A program made the translations under genes and the position numbers. The notes beneath the pieces are model-generated. The model made no database searches, was not told the origin of the DNA, and worked only from the letters and a program-made list of their open reading frames with translations. A stretch of 40,074 nucleotides of DNA from Streptomyces fructofermentans (GTDB lineage: Bacteria > Actinomycetota > Actinomycetes > Streptomycetales > Streptomycetaceae): assembly GCF_014651055.1 (NCBI RefSeq), contig NZ_BMWD01000019.1, positions 1 to 40,074 of the forward strand, in the 5' to 3' direction. The stretch's first letter is position 1, and each line of letters opens with the position of its first letter. This document shows, one piece after another, positions 16,407 through 23,907 of the stretch.

Positions 16407-16664
16407 ATGCCCCGCGAAGACTCCGAGCAGCAGCGTGACCCCGCCGAAGCCGCCGTGTCGCTGGCCACGGAGGCCGCGCTGCTGGAGGCGCGGCTCGCGA
16501 TGCTCCGCGAGGCGATCGACGCCGTCGACGCGCGCATGGAGGCGGTCTCCCAGACCCTCCGGCGGCTGCGCGCCCCGGCGTCCGAGCGCGGCCGGGTGGA
16601 CCCCGCCGCCCCGCGCGACGCGTCCGGTTCCCGCCCCGAGGACTCGACGCGAGGTCGCCGCTGA
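16407..16664 (+). CDS. small coiled-coil protein
   Basis: Protein of 85 residues without a recognised family. Residues about 12-55 (from AEAAVSLATEAALLEARLAM through VSQTLRRLR) form an Ala/Leu/Glu-rich heptad pattern typical of a coiled coil, followed by a disordered Arg/Pro-rich tail. The ATG at 16407 is preceded by AGGAAGGG; an upstream ATG at 16338 lacks a comparable site. It lies first downstream of an exact ECF41-type promoter, with OsmC following after a repeat-rich gap, so it is probably part of the stress regulon. The function is unknown. Confidence 0.65.
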   Translation: MPREDSEQQRDPAEAAVSLATEAALLEARLAMLREAIDAVDARMEAVSQTLRRLRAPASERGRVDPAAPRDASGSRPEDSTRGRR

Positions 16665-16716
16665 CGTCGTCGGCCGACCGGCCGTCACCACCATCGGGAT
16701 CTCGCCGCCCCGTGGC

Positions 16717-16746
16717 TCCGTCGGTCCGTCGGTCCGTCGGTCCGTC
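16717..16746. repeat. 8-bp tandem repeat, unit TCCGTCGG
   Basis: Three full copies of TCCGTCGG (16717-16740) and a partial fourth (TCCGTC), in the gap between the small coiled-coil gene and OsmC. Confidence 0.9.
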
Positions 16747-16790
16747 ACTGGTGGTATCACCGACCGTCCCGCGTACGGGACTTCACGCCC

Positions 16791-16832
16791 GCTTCCCGCT
16801 TCCCGCTTCCCGCTTCCCGCTTCCCGCTTCCC
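16791..16832. repeat. 7-bp tandem repeat, six copies of GCTTCCC
   Basis: Six uninterrupted copies of GCTTCCC end 17 bases before the OsmC start, with its ribosome binding site (AAAGGA) directly after. Such short tandem repeats can change copy number by slippage. Confidence 0.95.
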
Positions 16833-16849
16833 GAGCGAAAGGAACATCC

Positions 16850-17272
16850 ATGAGCACACGCATCGTGTCCGTCGGCGAAGGCAGGCTCCTCGCCCGGTCC
16901 GTCGCGATCGGCCCGCACACGGTCACGGCCGACGAACCCGAACCGCTGGGCGCCGACACGGGCCCCACACCCGGTGAGCTGCTCCTGGCCGCGCTCGGGT
17001 CCTGCACCTCCATGGCGGTGAGGGCCTTCGCGGACCGGCACGACATGCCGCTGGAACGCGTCGACGTGGCCGTGCGGTTCGTCGGCGGCGGCAACATCGT
17101 CAAGAACGTGGGGCTGACGGGCGATCTGGACGCGGCCCAGCGGGAGCGGCTGATGGGAGTCGCAGGACGCTGTCCCGTGCACCGTCTGCTCACCAAGGAG
17201 GTCTCGATCGTGACGGTACCCACTCTGCTGGCAGAACCGGACACGTCCTCGGTCCTGCCGCTCACACAGTGA
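16850..17272 (+). CDS. OsmC-family peroxide/thiol-stress protein
   Basis: Protein of 140 residues in the OsmC/Ohr family, which reduces organic hydroperoxides using two cysteines. The pair is present: Cys52 in ALGSCTSMAVRAFADRH and Cys108 in VAGRCPVHRLL. Length and motif order match short OsmC-like proteins (YhfA-type) rather than classic Ohr. The ATG at 16850 follows AAAGGA. It is separated from the small coiled-coil gene by 185 bases containing two tandem repeats and probably shares the ECF41-type promoter at 16259. A cytoplasmic redox-defence role is likely. Confidence 0.92.
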   Translation: MSTRIVSVGEGRLLARSVAIGPHTVTADEPEPLGADTGPTPGELLLAALGSCTSMAVRAFADRHDMPLERVDVAVRFVGGGNIVKNVGLTGDLDAAQRERLMGVAGRCPVHRLLTKEVSIVTVPTLLAEPDTSSVLPLTQ

Positions 17273-17338
17273 CCGCGGCGGACCGCAGGGGCCGCGCCTG
17301 GTGCCACGATCCACACCGTGCCGCACTGCGGGCCCCAC

Positions 17339-17344
17339 TAGGAT
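17339..17344 (+). promoter_or_regulatory. -10 hexamer of a probably leaderless Imm7 transcript
   Basis: TAGGAT matches the actinobacterial -10 consensus and ends 6 bases before the GTG start at 17351, so transcription would begin at or next to the start codon. No ribosome binding site is visible. No clear -35 element. Confidence 0.5.
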
Positions 17345-17350
17345 CGCGGC

Positions 17351-17761
17351 GTGTTCGAATACCACGGCTGGATCACGGTCAGGGAAAACGCAGTCGGTGA
17401 CGACGACGAAGCCCGACTACGGCAGATCGTCGATGGGCTCGGGCTTCAGGTCGCCCGGATGGCCGGCCCGTACCTCCTCGATCTGCGATGGATGAACGGC
17501 GAGCCGTTCGTCCATCTGGGAGGCCATTCCAATCACCGCTCGTCGCCTGATGTCGTCGGTCTGTTCGAACATGTGGCGGCGGTTGCACCCGGCTCCTACG
17601 GGCTCCTCCATATGCGCGACGACGAGTACCCGGGCCACGAGAACGAGGTGAGCGTGCTCAGGCTCGCGCGGGGCGTGGTCACACAGCACACAGAGGCGCT
17701 GTTGTCTCCGTGTGTCCCGTTGCTGGAGGACCCCTTCACCGGCGAGGCCTTGCCCGGCTGA
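17351..17761 (+). CDS. Imm7-family immunity protein, orphan
   Basis: Protein of 136 residues opening with FEYHGWITVREN, the hallmark of Imm7 immunity proteins, followed by a conserved FVHLGGHSNHR core and HMRDDEYPGHENEVSVLRL. Imm7 proteins neutralise polymorphic toxins delivered between competing bacteria. No toxin gene, secretion gene or other immunity gene lies within the window, so this is an orphan copy, either defensive or a remnant. It starts with GTG and appears leaderless. It is convergent with the zinc-ribbon gene, with about 50 bases between the stops. Confidence 0.85.
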   Translation: MFEYHGWITVRENAVGDDDEARLRQIVDGLGLQVARMAGPYLLDLRWMNGEPFVHLGGHSNHRSSPDVVGLFEHVAAVAPGSYGLLHMRDDEYPGHENEVSVLRLARGVVTQHTEALLSPCVPLLEDPFTGEALPG

Positions 17762-17810
17762 TCATGAACGAGTTCCCGGCGGGAGCGTCGCAAGACCTTA
17801 CGGACGCCGC

Positions 17811-18851
17811 CTAGCAGGCCGCCCCTCGATGCCTCCTGGGCCGGACATTTCGTACGGCAGGCAGTCCGACCAGGGTGTACTCGAAGGCGTCGGCATTCGG
17901 TGTCAGCGAGCTCCCGGGGTTCGGGGGAAGCGGGTAGTCGTCGCGCAGGACACCGTGCGGAAGCCCTCCGGTCGCGGGCATCGGCGAGGTCTCCCCCGGA
18001 TGGGCGAGGTACGCCCAGACCCCGCTGTCCATCGGCACCACACCCTTCTCGCCGCTTGGCGGGCGCCAGGCCTCGCCCGTGAGGGGGTGGAGGGGCACGA
18101 ACAGCACGTCGGGCCGGGACCGTGGCGCGCGGACACCCGGGCCGGCCAGTGCCGAGGACAGGGCGCCGGGACCGGCGGGGAGGTACCAGCCGACCGCATG
18201 CCCGAGCAGTGCGGTGACGGGGCCGACGGGAAGGGCCACCGGGCGGCCCCTGGTGGCCACCACGAGGTGGGCCAGCACGACCCCGACCGCAGCTTCCCAG
18301 CGCCGGCTCCACGATCCGTCCGGCTCGACGGGTGGGACGCGGTGCTCGGCGCGCTCCAGATCGCCCCAGCCGGGAGGCGGATCGGCAGGCCGCCCGGAGG
18401 CTCGGCGTACCACGAGGTCGGGTTCGAGCCACACCGTCTGCCACATCCCGCAGTCGTCGATGCGGGTCGCCACGGGCCGTCCGCAGCCCGCGCAGGCCAG
18501 GTTGGGCCCGGCCCGACCGTCCACACCTCGGCAGTACCCTTCACACCTTTCGAGGATCAAGGTCATGGACCGTGAGTCCCCGGGGGCGATGACGATCCTG
18601 TTCCGGGCACCGAAGGACACGGAGTGCACCGGCACGTACACACCCTGCCGGGCTGCCGCGTCCTCCCCGACCTCCGCCCAGCACCGCCAGGGCGGTCCGG
18701 TGGGCCGGGGGTCGACGGCGTACGTTGCGGGCTCCATCAGCGGCGGATGGAGTTCTTCCCATCCTCCGTGGTGGGTGTGGACGGGGAGGGCGACCCGGGA
18801 CACCGGGGCCGTCAGTTCCGTGCCGCAGTCGGCACACGCGAACACGTCCAA
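17811..18851 (-). CDS. zinc-ribbon protein of unknown function
   Basis: Protein of 346 residues that I know only as a Streptomyces-type hypothetical. It opens with a CxxC knuckle (CADCGTEL, residues 5-12) and has another at CAGCGRPV (about 118-125), plus CEGYC and DDCGMW segments, giving enough cysteines for one or two structural zinc sites. The middle is rich in Trp, Pro and Gly with no transmembrane segment. The ATG at 18851 begins the first knuckle directly. It is single on the minus strand. Possibly a sensor or scaffold, but nothing in the sequence proves this. Confidence 0.75.
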   Translation of the reverse strand: MDVFACADCGTELTAPVSRVALPVHTHHGGWEELHPPLMEPATYAVDPRPTGPPWRCWAEVGEDAAARQGVYVPVHSVSFGARNRIVIAPGDSRSMTLILERCEGYCRGVDGRAGPNLACAGCGRPVATRIDDCGMWQTVWLEPDLVVRRASGRPADPPPGWGDLERAEHRVPPVEPDGSWSRRWEAAVGVVLAHLVVATRGRPVALPVGPVTALLGHAVGWYLPAGPGALSSALAGPGVRAPRSRPDVLFVPLHPLTGEAWRPPSGEKGVVPMDSGVWAYLAHPGETSPMPATGGLPHGVLRDDYPLPPNPGSSLTPNADAFEYTLVGLPAVRNVRPRRHRGAAC

Positions 18852-19139
18852 ACAAGCTGCCCCTCACCCTGGTTTCCCGGGGATTGTGTCCCGCCCGCTC
18901 CGGATGCTCCACCGGTTTTCGGAGCGGCTCCGGAGGGCGTAGGGGCGGTTGTGCGTCCTTCCCGCTGTCGGACAGCCCATGTGTCCGGTCCGGACACCGT
19001 GTGCCGATGTGCGACGCGTCAGCGGCCGGCCGCGCGTATGCGCCCCCCTGGGCACGGTCGGCTCCCTGACAGTTCCCGCGCGGAAGTGACGCGATCGGGG
19101 TCGTGCGGCCGCGGGCACGGACCACGATCCCGGGCGCGG
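18852..19139. other. intergenic region upstream of SDR 1
   Basis: No gene is supported. It must hold the promoter of the minus-strand zinc-ribbon gene, but I see no clear match. Open frames across it lack typical composition or conserved content. Confidence 0.35.
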
Positions 19140-19166
19140 TGTCACAACCAGGGGGCCTCTCCGGTC
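19140..19166 (+). promoter_or_regulatory. ECF41-type promoter of SDR 1 (and possibly aceE)
   Basis: TGTCACA (19140-19146), 16 bases, GGTC (19163-19166): exact motif 89 bases upstream of the SDR start. Confidence 0.86.
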
Positions 19167-19254
19167 TGGATGTAGTGAGCACGTTGGTACGCCACCGTCC
19201 TCCACCTGCGCGAGAAGCCCGGCCGGGACACCGGCCCCGACGGAAGAGAACCAG

Positions 19255-20001
19255 ATGAGAGTCGTCGTTGCCGGTGCCACCGGCCTGATCGGTTCCCTCG
19301 CCGTCGCGAGGCTCCGGGACCACGGCGTGGAGGTGGTGCCGGTCTCCCGTGCGACGGGGGTCGACATCAGCACCGGTGACGGCCTGGACGTGGCCCTGCG
19401 GGCCGCCGATGTGATCGTGGACGTCACGGAGTCGCCGTCGCGCAACCAGGAGGTGAGTACGGCGTTCTTCGCGACCGCGACGAGCACCCTCCTCAAGGCC
19501 GCCGCCACCGCGGGCGTCGAACACTATGTGGCACTGTCGATGGTCGGCACCGACCGTGTCGGCTCCGGCTACTTCCAGGCCAAGGCGGTGCAGGAGGACC
19601 TGGCGAAGCGCTCGACCGTCCCGCATTCCGTCGTGCGCGCCCCACTGTTCTTCGAGTCGGTGGAGACGGTCGCCGTGACGAGCACCCGGCCGGACGGTGT
19701 GTACGTCCCTCCGCTGCTGATGCGCCCCGCCGCCGCGGACGACGTCGCCTCCGCGGTCGCCCATGTCGCTGTCGGCGTGCCCCTGTTCGGAGTGCTGGAG
19801 GTGGCCGGACCGGAGGTGCTCCCCTTCGAGGAACTCGCGTCCCAGGTACTGGCCGCACGCGGCCGGGCGAGCCGGGTGGTCGCCGACCAACGAGCGCTGT
19901 ACTTCGGCGCGATGCTCGAGGAGCGGACGCTCCTGCCCGCGCCGGGCGCGGACCTCCACCTGGGCCACCACACGTTCGACCGGTGGCTCAAGGAGCTCTG
20001 A
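19255..20001 (+). CDS. NmrA-like SDR-family NAD(P)-binding protein 1
   Basis: Protein of 248 residues of the atypical short-chain dehydrogenase/NmrA group. The N-terminal Rossmann motif is VVVAGATGLIGS (GxxGxxG). Later landmarks are VDVTESPS, VEHYVALSMVGTDR, YFQAKAVQEDL and FEVAGP-like VLEVAGPEVLPFEEL. The strict YxxxK active site of classical SDRs is not conserved, so it may be a redox sensor rather than a dehydrogenase. GGAAGAGA supports the ATG at 19255. It has paralogues at 28720 and 35523 in this window. NAD-binding epimerase-like proteins are known ECF41 partners. Confidence 0.9.
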   Translation: MRVVVAGATGLIGSLAVARLRDHGVEVVPVSRATGVDISTGDGLDVALRAADVIVDVTESPSRNQEVSTAFFATATSTLLKAAATAGVEHYVALSMVGTDRVGSGYFQAKAVQEDLAKRSTVPHSVVRAPLFFESVETVAVTSTRPDGVYVPPLLMRPAAADDVASAVAHVAVGVPLFGVLEVAGPEVLPFEELASQVLAARGRASRVVADQRALYFGAMLEERTLLPAPGADLHLGHHTFDRWLKEL

Positions 20002-20115
20002 CCGTGCGGGACGGAGGCCGGCGTGCCGCCGGCCGTGCCCCCCGAACCGATCCGCCGCACCGCTGGTGTCCGCGGACGGCATTCCCAGGCCCCACGCTGT
20101 GACAAGAAGGCTGCC

Positions 20116-22803
20116 ATGAGTGATCAGTCCCGGCCCACCGACTCCCCCGCGATCAGCGAGCTCAACCAGTTGCCCGACCGCGACCGCGAGGAGACCGCCG
20201 AATGGCAGGCCTCCCTCGACGCCGTCGTACGGAACGCCGGGCCGGAGCGGGCCGCCTACCTGGTGCGACGGGTGCACGAGGTGGCGGCGCGCACCGGGGT
20301 GTCCCTGCCGGGGCTGCTGTCCACGGACTACATCAACACCGTCCCGGCCGCGGCGCAGCCCGCCTTCGACGGGGATCTGGAGATGGAGTCGCGGATCACC
20401 GCGATCAACCGGTGGAACGCGGCCGCGATGGTCACGCGCGGTTCCCACCTCGGCCTCGGCGGGCACATCGCCACCTACGCGTCGGCGGCCTGGCTGTACG
20501 AGATCGGTTTCAACCACTTCTTCCGCGGCAAGGACGGCGGCGGCTCGGGCGACCAGTTGTTCGTGCAGGGGCACGCCTCGCCAGGCATCTACGCCCGCGT
20601 GTTCCTCGAAGGGCGCCTGACCGCAGAGCAGTTGAACGGCTTCCGACGCGAGGCGGGCGGCAACGGCCTGCCGTCGTACCCGCATCCGAGGCGGCTGCCG
20701 TGGCTGTGGGAGTTCCCCACGGTGTCGATGGGCCTCGGCCCACTCGGCGCGATCTACCAGGCCCGGTTCAACCGCTACCTGGAGGCCCGTGGCATCAAGG
20801 ACACCGCCGCCTCGCGCGTGTGGGCGTTCCTGGGCGACGGGGAGACGGACGAGCCGGAGTCGATGGCCGCGCTCACCCTGGCTTCCCGCGAGGGCCTGGA
20901 CAACCTCACGTTCGTCGTCAACTGCAACCTTCAGCGCCTTGACGGGCCGGTCCGGTCCAACTCGAAGATCGTGCAGGAGTTGGAGTCCCGGTTCCGCGGG
21001 GCGGGCTGGAACGTCGTCAAAACCCTGTGGGGCGAGGCCTGGGACCCGCTGCTGCAGCAGGACACGTCCGGCGCGCTGGTGAGGCGCCTGGGCGAGGTGC
21101 CCGACGCGCAGTTGCAGACCCTCGCCGCGCGCGACGCCTCCTACATACGGGGGAACTTCTTCACCGGCGACGCGCTGGCCGCCGTCGCCGCCGGCCTGAG
21201 CGACGCGCAGATCGTGGACCTGTTCGAGAACTCCCGTGGCGGGCACGAGCCCTTGAAGGTGTACGCCGCGTACCGGGCGGCCGTCGAGCACAGGGGAGCC
21301 CCGACGGTGATCCTCGCCCAGACGGTCAAGGGGCACACCCTCGGTTCGGCGTTCGAGTCGCGCAACGCCAGCCACCAGATGAAGAAGCTGACGATGCAGC
21401 AGTTCCGTGAGATGCGGGACCTGTTGGACCTGCCCGTCCCCGACAGCGCGCTCGCCGGCGACGAGGTCCCGTACTGGCACCCCGGGGAGGACTCGCCCGA
21501 GGTGCGGTACCTGCACGAGCGGCGGACCCGGCTGGGCGGGCCGCTCCCGTCCCGCCGCGTCGTCGCCAAGCCGCTGCCGGAACCGCCCGCCAAGCCGTTC
21601 GAGGCACTGGAGAAGGGCTTCGGCAACCAGGAGGTCGCGACCACGATGGCGCTGGTCCGGCTGGTCAAGGACCTGATGCGGGACAAGCAGACCGGTGCGC
21701 GATGGGTGCCGATCGTCCCCGACGAGGCGCGCACCTTCGGTATGGAGTCGCTGTTCCCTACAGCCGGGATCTACTCGCCGCAGGGCCAGACCTACGACCC
21801 CGTCGACGCCGACCAGTTGCTCTACTACAAGGAGAGCAGGACCGGTCAACTCATCATCGAGGGCATCACCGAGGCGGGTTCCGTCGCCGAGTTCGCGGCG
21901 GCGGCCACCTCGTACGCCACGCACGGCGAGCCGATGATCCCGTTCTACATCTTCTACGCCATGTTCGGCTTCCAGCGCACGGGCGACCAGTTCTGGGCGC
22001 TGGCCGACCAGTTGGGCCGCGGATTCGTCGTGGGCGGCACCGCCGGACGTACGACGATGACCGGCGAGGGACTGCAGCACGGTGACGGGCACTCGCACCT
22101 GCTGGCCTCCACCAACCCGGCGGTGATCAGCTACGACCCGGCGTTCGCCTACGAGATCGCCGTCATCGTCCGGGACGGTCTGCGCCGGATGTACGGCGAG
22201 CGGGCCGAGAACATCTTCTACTACCTGACGGTCTACAACGAGCCCAAGCACCAGCCGCCCATGCCCGCGGTGCCGGGTATCGAGGAGGGCATCCTCCGGG
22301 GCATCTACCGGTTCCGGCCCGCGGAGCCCGCCGCGGCAGGGCCGCGGATCCAACTGCTGTCCTCCGGCACGGCGATCCACTGGGCGCTCCGGGCTCAGGA
22401 ACTGCTGGCCACCGAGTGGAACGTGCGGGCCGACGTGTGGTCGGTGACCTCCTGGACGGAGTTGCGCCGTGACGCGATGGAGTCCGACGCCGCGCGGATG
22501 CGCGGCGAGGAGCGGACCCCGTACGTCACCCGGGCGCTGAGCGGTGCGCCCGGTCCCGTGCTGGCCGTCAGCGACTGGATGCGGCAGGTGCCCGACCAGA
22601 TCAGCCAGTGGGTCGAGCAGGACTACTACTCCCTCGGCACCGACGGGTTCGGCCTGTCCGACACCCGCGAGGACGTGCGCCGCCACTTCCAGGTGGACGC
22701 CGAGTCGATCGTGGTGGCTGCCCTGGACCGGCTGGCCCGGTCCGGGCAGGTCGCCCCCGAGAACGTCGCGCAGGCCCGTGAGCGGTACGGCCTGGACCGG
22801 TGA
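20116..22803 (+). CDS. aceE: pyruvate dehydrogenase E1, homodimeric type
   Basis: Enzyme of 895 residues, full length for homodimeric AceE, which decarboxylates pyruvate with thiamine diphosphate and passes the acetyl group to E2. The thiamine-binding motif is FLGDGETDEPES (about 238-249) with its distal asparagine in VVNCNLQRLDG. Family blocks such as NRWNAAAMVTRGSHLGLGGH, the HGDGHSHLLASTNP loop and FYYLTVYNEP are present. The ATG at 20116 follows AAGAAGG. No E2 or E3 gene is nearby, so it is presumably one of several aceE copies. It begins 114 bases after SDR 1 with no obvious promoter between them, so it may be transcribed from the ECF41-type promoter at 19140. Confidence 0.95.
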   Translation: MSDQSRPTDSPAISELNQLPDRDREETAEWQASLDAVVRNAGPERAAYLVRRVHEVAARTGVSLPGLLSTDYINTVPAAAQPAFDGDLEMESRITAINRWNAAAMVTRGSHLGLGGHIATYASAAWLYEIGFNHFFRGKDGGGSGDQLFVQGHASPGIYARVFLEGRLTAEQLNGFRREAGGNGLPSYPHPRRLPWLWEFPTVSMGLGPLGAIYQARFNRYLEARGIKDTAASRVWAFLGDGETDEPESMAALTLASREGLDNLTFVVNCNLQRLDGPVRSNSKIVQELESRFRGAGWNVVKTLWGEAWDPLLQQDTSGALVRRLGEVPDAQLQTLAARDASYIRGNFFTGDALAAVAAGLSDAQIVDLFENSRGGHEPLKVYAAYRAAVEHRGAPTVILAQTVKGHTLGSAFESRNASHQMKKLTMQQFREMRDLLDLPVPDSALAGDEVPYWHPGEDSPEVRYLHERRTRLGGPLPSRRVVAKPLPEPPAKPFEALEKGFGNQEVATTMALVRLVKDLMRDKQTGARWVPIVPDEARTFGMESLFPTAGIYSPQGQTYDPVDADQLLYYKESRTGQLIIEGITEAGSVAEFAAAATSYATHGEPMIPFYIFYAMFGFQRTGDQFWALADQLGRGFVVGGTAGRTTMTGEGLQHGDGHSHLLASTNPAVISYDPAFAYEIAVIVRDGLRRMYGERAENIFYYLTVYNEPKHQPPMPAVPGIEEGILRGIYRFRPAEPAAAGPRIQLLSSGTAIHWALRAQELLATEWNVRADVWSVTSWTELRRDAMESDAARMRGEERTPYVTRALSGAPGPVLAVSDWMRQVPDQISQWVEQDYYSLGTDGFGLSDTREDVRRHFQVDAESIVVAALDRLARSGQVAPENVAQARERYGLDR

Positions 22804-22838
22804 GGGGCCATGTGCCGGCCGCCGGGCCTGCGCGACTC

Positions 22839-22859
22839 GCACCGGTGCGGCCCCGGTGC
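22839..22859. terminator. hairpin between aceE and the GNAT gene
   Basis: GCACCGG (22839-22845) pairs with CCGGTGC (22853-22859), between two convergent genes. Confidence 0.5.
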
Positions 22860-22947
22860 GAAGCCGTACTTCGGGCCGGCGTCGGCGCATCCGCGTGGCT
22901 CGGAGTCGACCGGCTGACGGAACAGGGTCTCCGGCCCCCGCGCCCGG

Positions 22948-23466
22948 TCAGCGTCTGCTCCGGGCACGGACCAGCAGCCGGCGGCGGGGCGGAAGTACCT
23001 CGGCCAGGTCCCCTGTGCGCGCCCAGACGGTCGTCACTCCGCCGTCGTCGCCATGGTGGACCGGCAGTGCGGTGTGGCCGAGCATGGCGTCGATCCGTTC
23101 GTCGCCGGGCAGCACGAGGCCGTACGCCGTCTCCCATTCGCCCTCGGCGGCATGTCGGCCCAGGCGGAGAAGCAGGCGTGTGCCCAGTCCTCTGTCCTGC
23201 CAGGCGTCCTCGACGAGGAGCGCGGCCTCCACAGCCGAGCCGTCCGGCATCAGGTGCCCCACGGCGACGATGCGGCCGGTCGGGTCCCACACGGCCAGAT
23301 GGACCGAACCGGGGCGCGACAGCAGGGCTGGCAGAAAGCTCGCGGGGTCGGCCGTCGCACGGTGGTAGCGGCTCCAGAGAGTGTGCGGTGAGCAGCGGCG
23401 GTGCATGGCCACCACGGCGGCGAGATGCTCGGGGCCTGTCGGGGTGATCCGCGGTTCGCGGCGCAT
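22948..23466 (-). CDS. GNAT-family N-acetyltransferase
   Basis: Protein of 172 residues with the GNAT acetyl-CoA fold. A beta-strand and loop VGHLMPDGSAVEAALLVEDA lead to the pyrophosphate-binding motif DRGLGTRLLLRLGRHA (about 93-108), the Q/RxxGxG/A equivalent. The N-terminal MHRRCSPHTLWSRYH resembles GNAT domains found next to acyl-CoA synthetases and in protein lysine acetyltransferases, so protein acetylation is possible. The ATG at 23466 is backed by GAGGAAG. It is driven by an exact ECF41-type promoter, with a perfect 12-bp hairpin in the leader almost touching the ribosome binding site. The substrate is unknown. Confidence 0.88.
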   Translation of the reverse strand: MRREPRITPTGPEHLAAVVAMHRRCSPHTLWSRYHRATADPASFLPALLSRPGSVHLAVWDPTGRIVAVGHLMPDGSAVEAALLVEDAWQDRGLGTRLLLRLGRHAAEGEWETAYGLVLPGDERIDAMLGHTALPVHHGDDGGVTTVWARTGDLAEVLPPRRRLLVRARSRR

Positions 23467-23481
23467 GGGCACTTCCTCGCG

Positions 23482-23513
23482 CGCCCGCGTACGGTGCGGC
23501 ACGTACGCGGGCG
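23482..23513 (-). promoter_or_regulatory. leader hairpin next to the GNAT ribosome binding site
   Basis: Arms 23482-23493 and 23502-23513 are a perfect 12-bp stem with an 8-base loop, lying within the leader about 15 bases before the start codon and just upstream of GAGGAAG. Confidence 0.55.
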
Positions 23514-23546
23514 GCCATGGGTCGGTGAAGCGGGGGCAACACACAT

Positions 23547-23573
23547 GACCGGGACGCGCGGTGGGGTGTGACA
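23547..23573 (-). promoter_or_regulatory. ECF41-type promoter of the GNAT gene
   Basis: On the minus strand TGTCACA (23573-23567), 16 bases, GGTC (23550-23547): exact motif, about 81 bases before the start. Confidence 0.86.
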
Positions 23574-23907
23574 ACCGCCCGGGGCCTCTGCGTCGGTGCG
23601 GGGGCCCGGCCGAGTCCCCGGCCCTGCACCGAGTCGCCCGGTCGGCGGCAACCCCCGCAGCGAGGCAGGCCAACCGTGTGACACGGGTACAATTCGTGCG
23701 TACGGCCGCTCGCCTCCCACCGGCCCCCAGGTGGCCGTCGCCGATCGGATGCGGAACACACACCGCCGCGGCCCGCCCCGGCCGTACGCCTTCCCCACGA
23801 TCACCGTCCCGCGACCGGGCCCCCGCGCCGGCCCGGTCGACATCCCCACCTCACCGGCGGCGCGGCCGCCCTGTGCCGGCCGGCGCACGGCGGCGGAAAG
23901 GACTGAC
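23574..23907. other. intergenic region upstream of the pirin gene
   Basis: No gene seen. A symmetrical element CCGTGTGACACGG lies near 23673-23686, followed by GGTACAATT, a possible -10 region. It could be a regulator site for the pirin gene. It is not the ECF41-type motif, because GGTC is not at the right distance on either strand. Confidence 0.4.

Noticed and set aside
16791..16832. The GCTTCCC array as a CRISPR-like or attachment-site element
   Set aside because: Repeat unit of 7 bases with no spacers and no integrase or Cas genes; it is a simple tandem repeat.
20098..20104. TGTGACA just before aceE (TGTCACA on the minus strand)
   Set aside because: It points away from aceE, into SDR 1, and has no -10 at the right distance.
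18541..22890. Very long open frame on the minus strand opposite SDR 1 and aceE
   Set aside because: It is a shadow of the GC-rich codon pattern of genes on the other strand, with no recognisable domains and Arg/Gly/His-rich composition.
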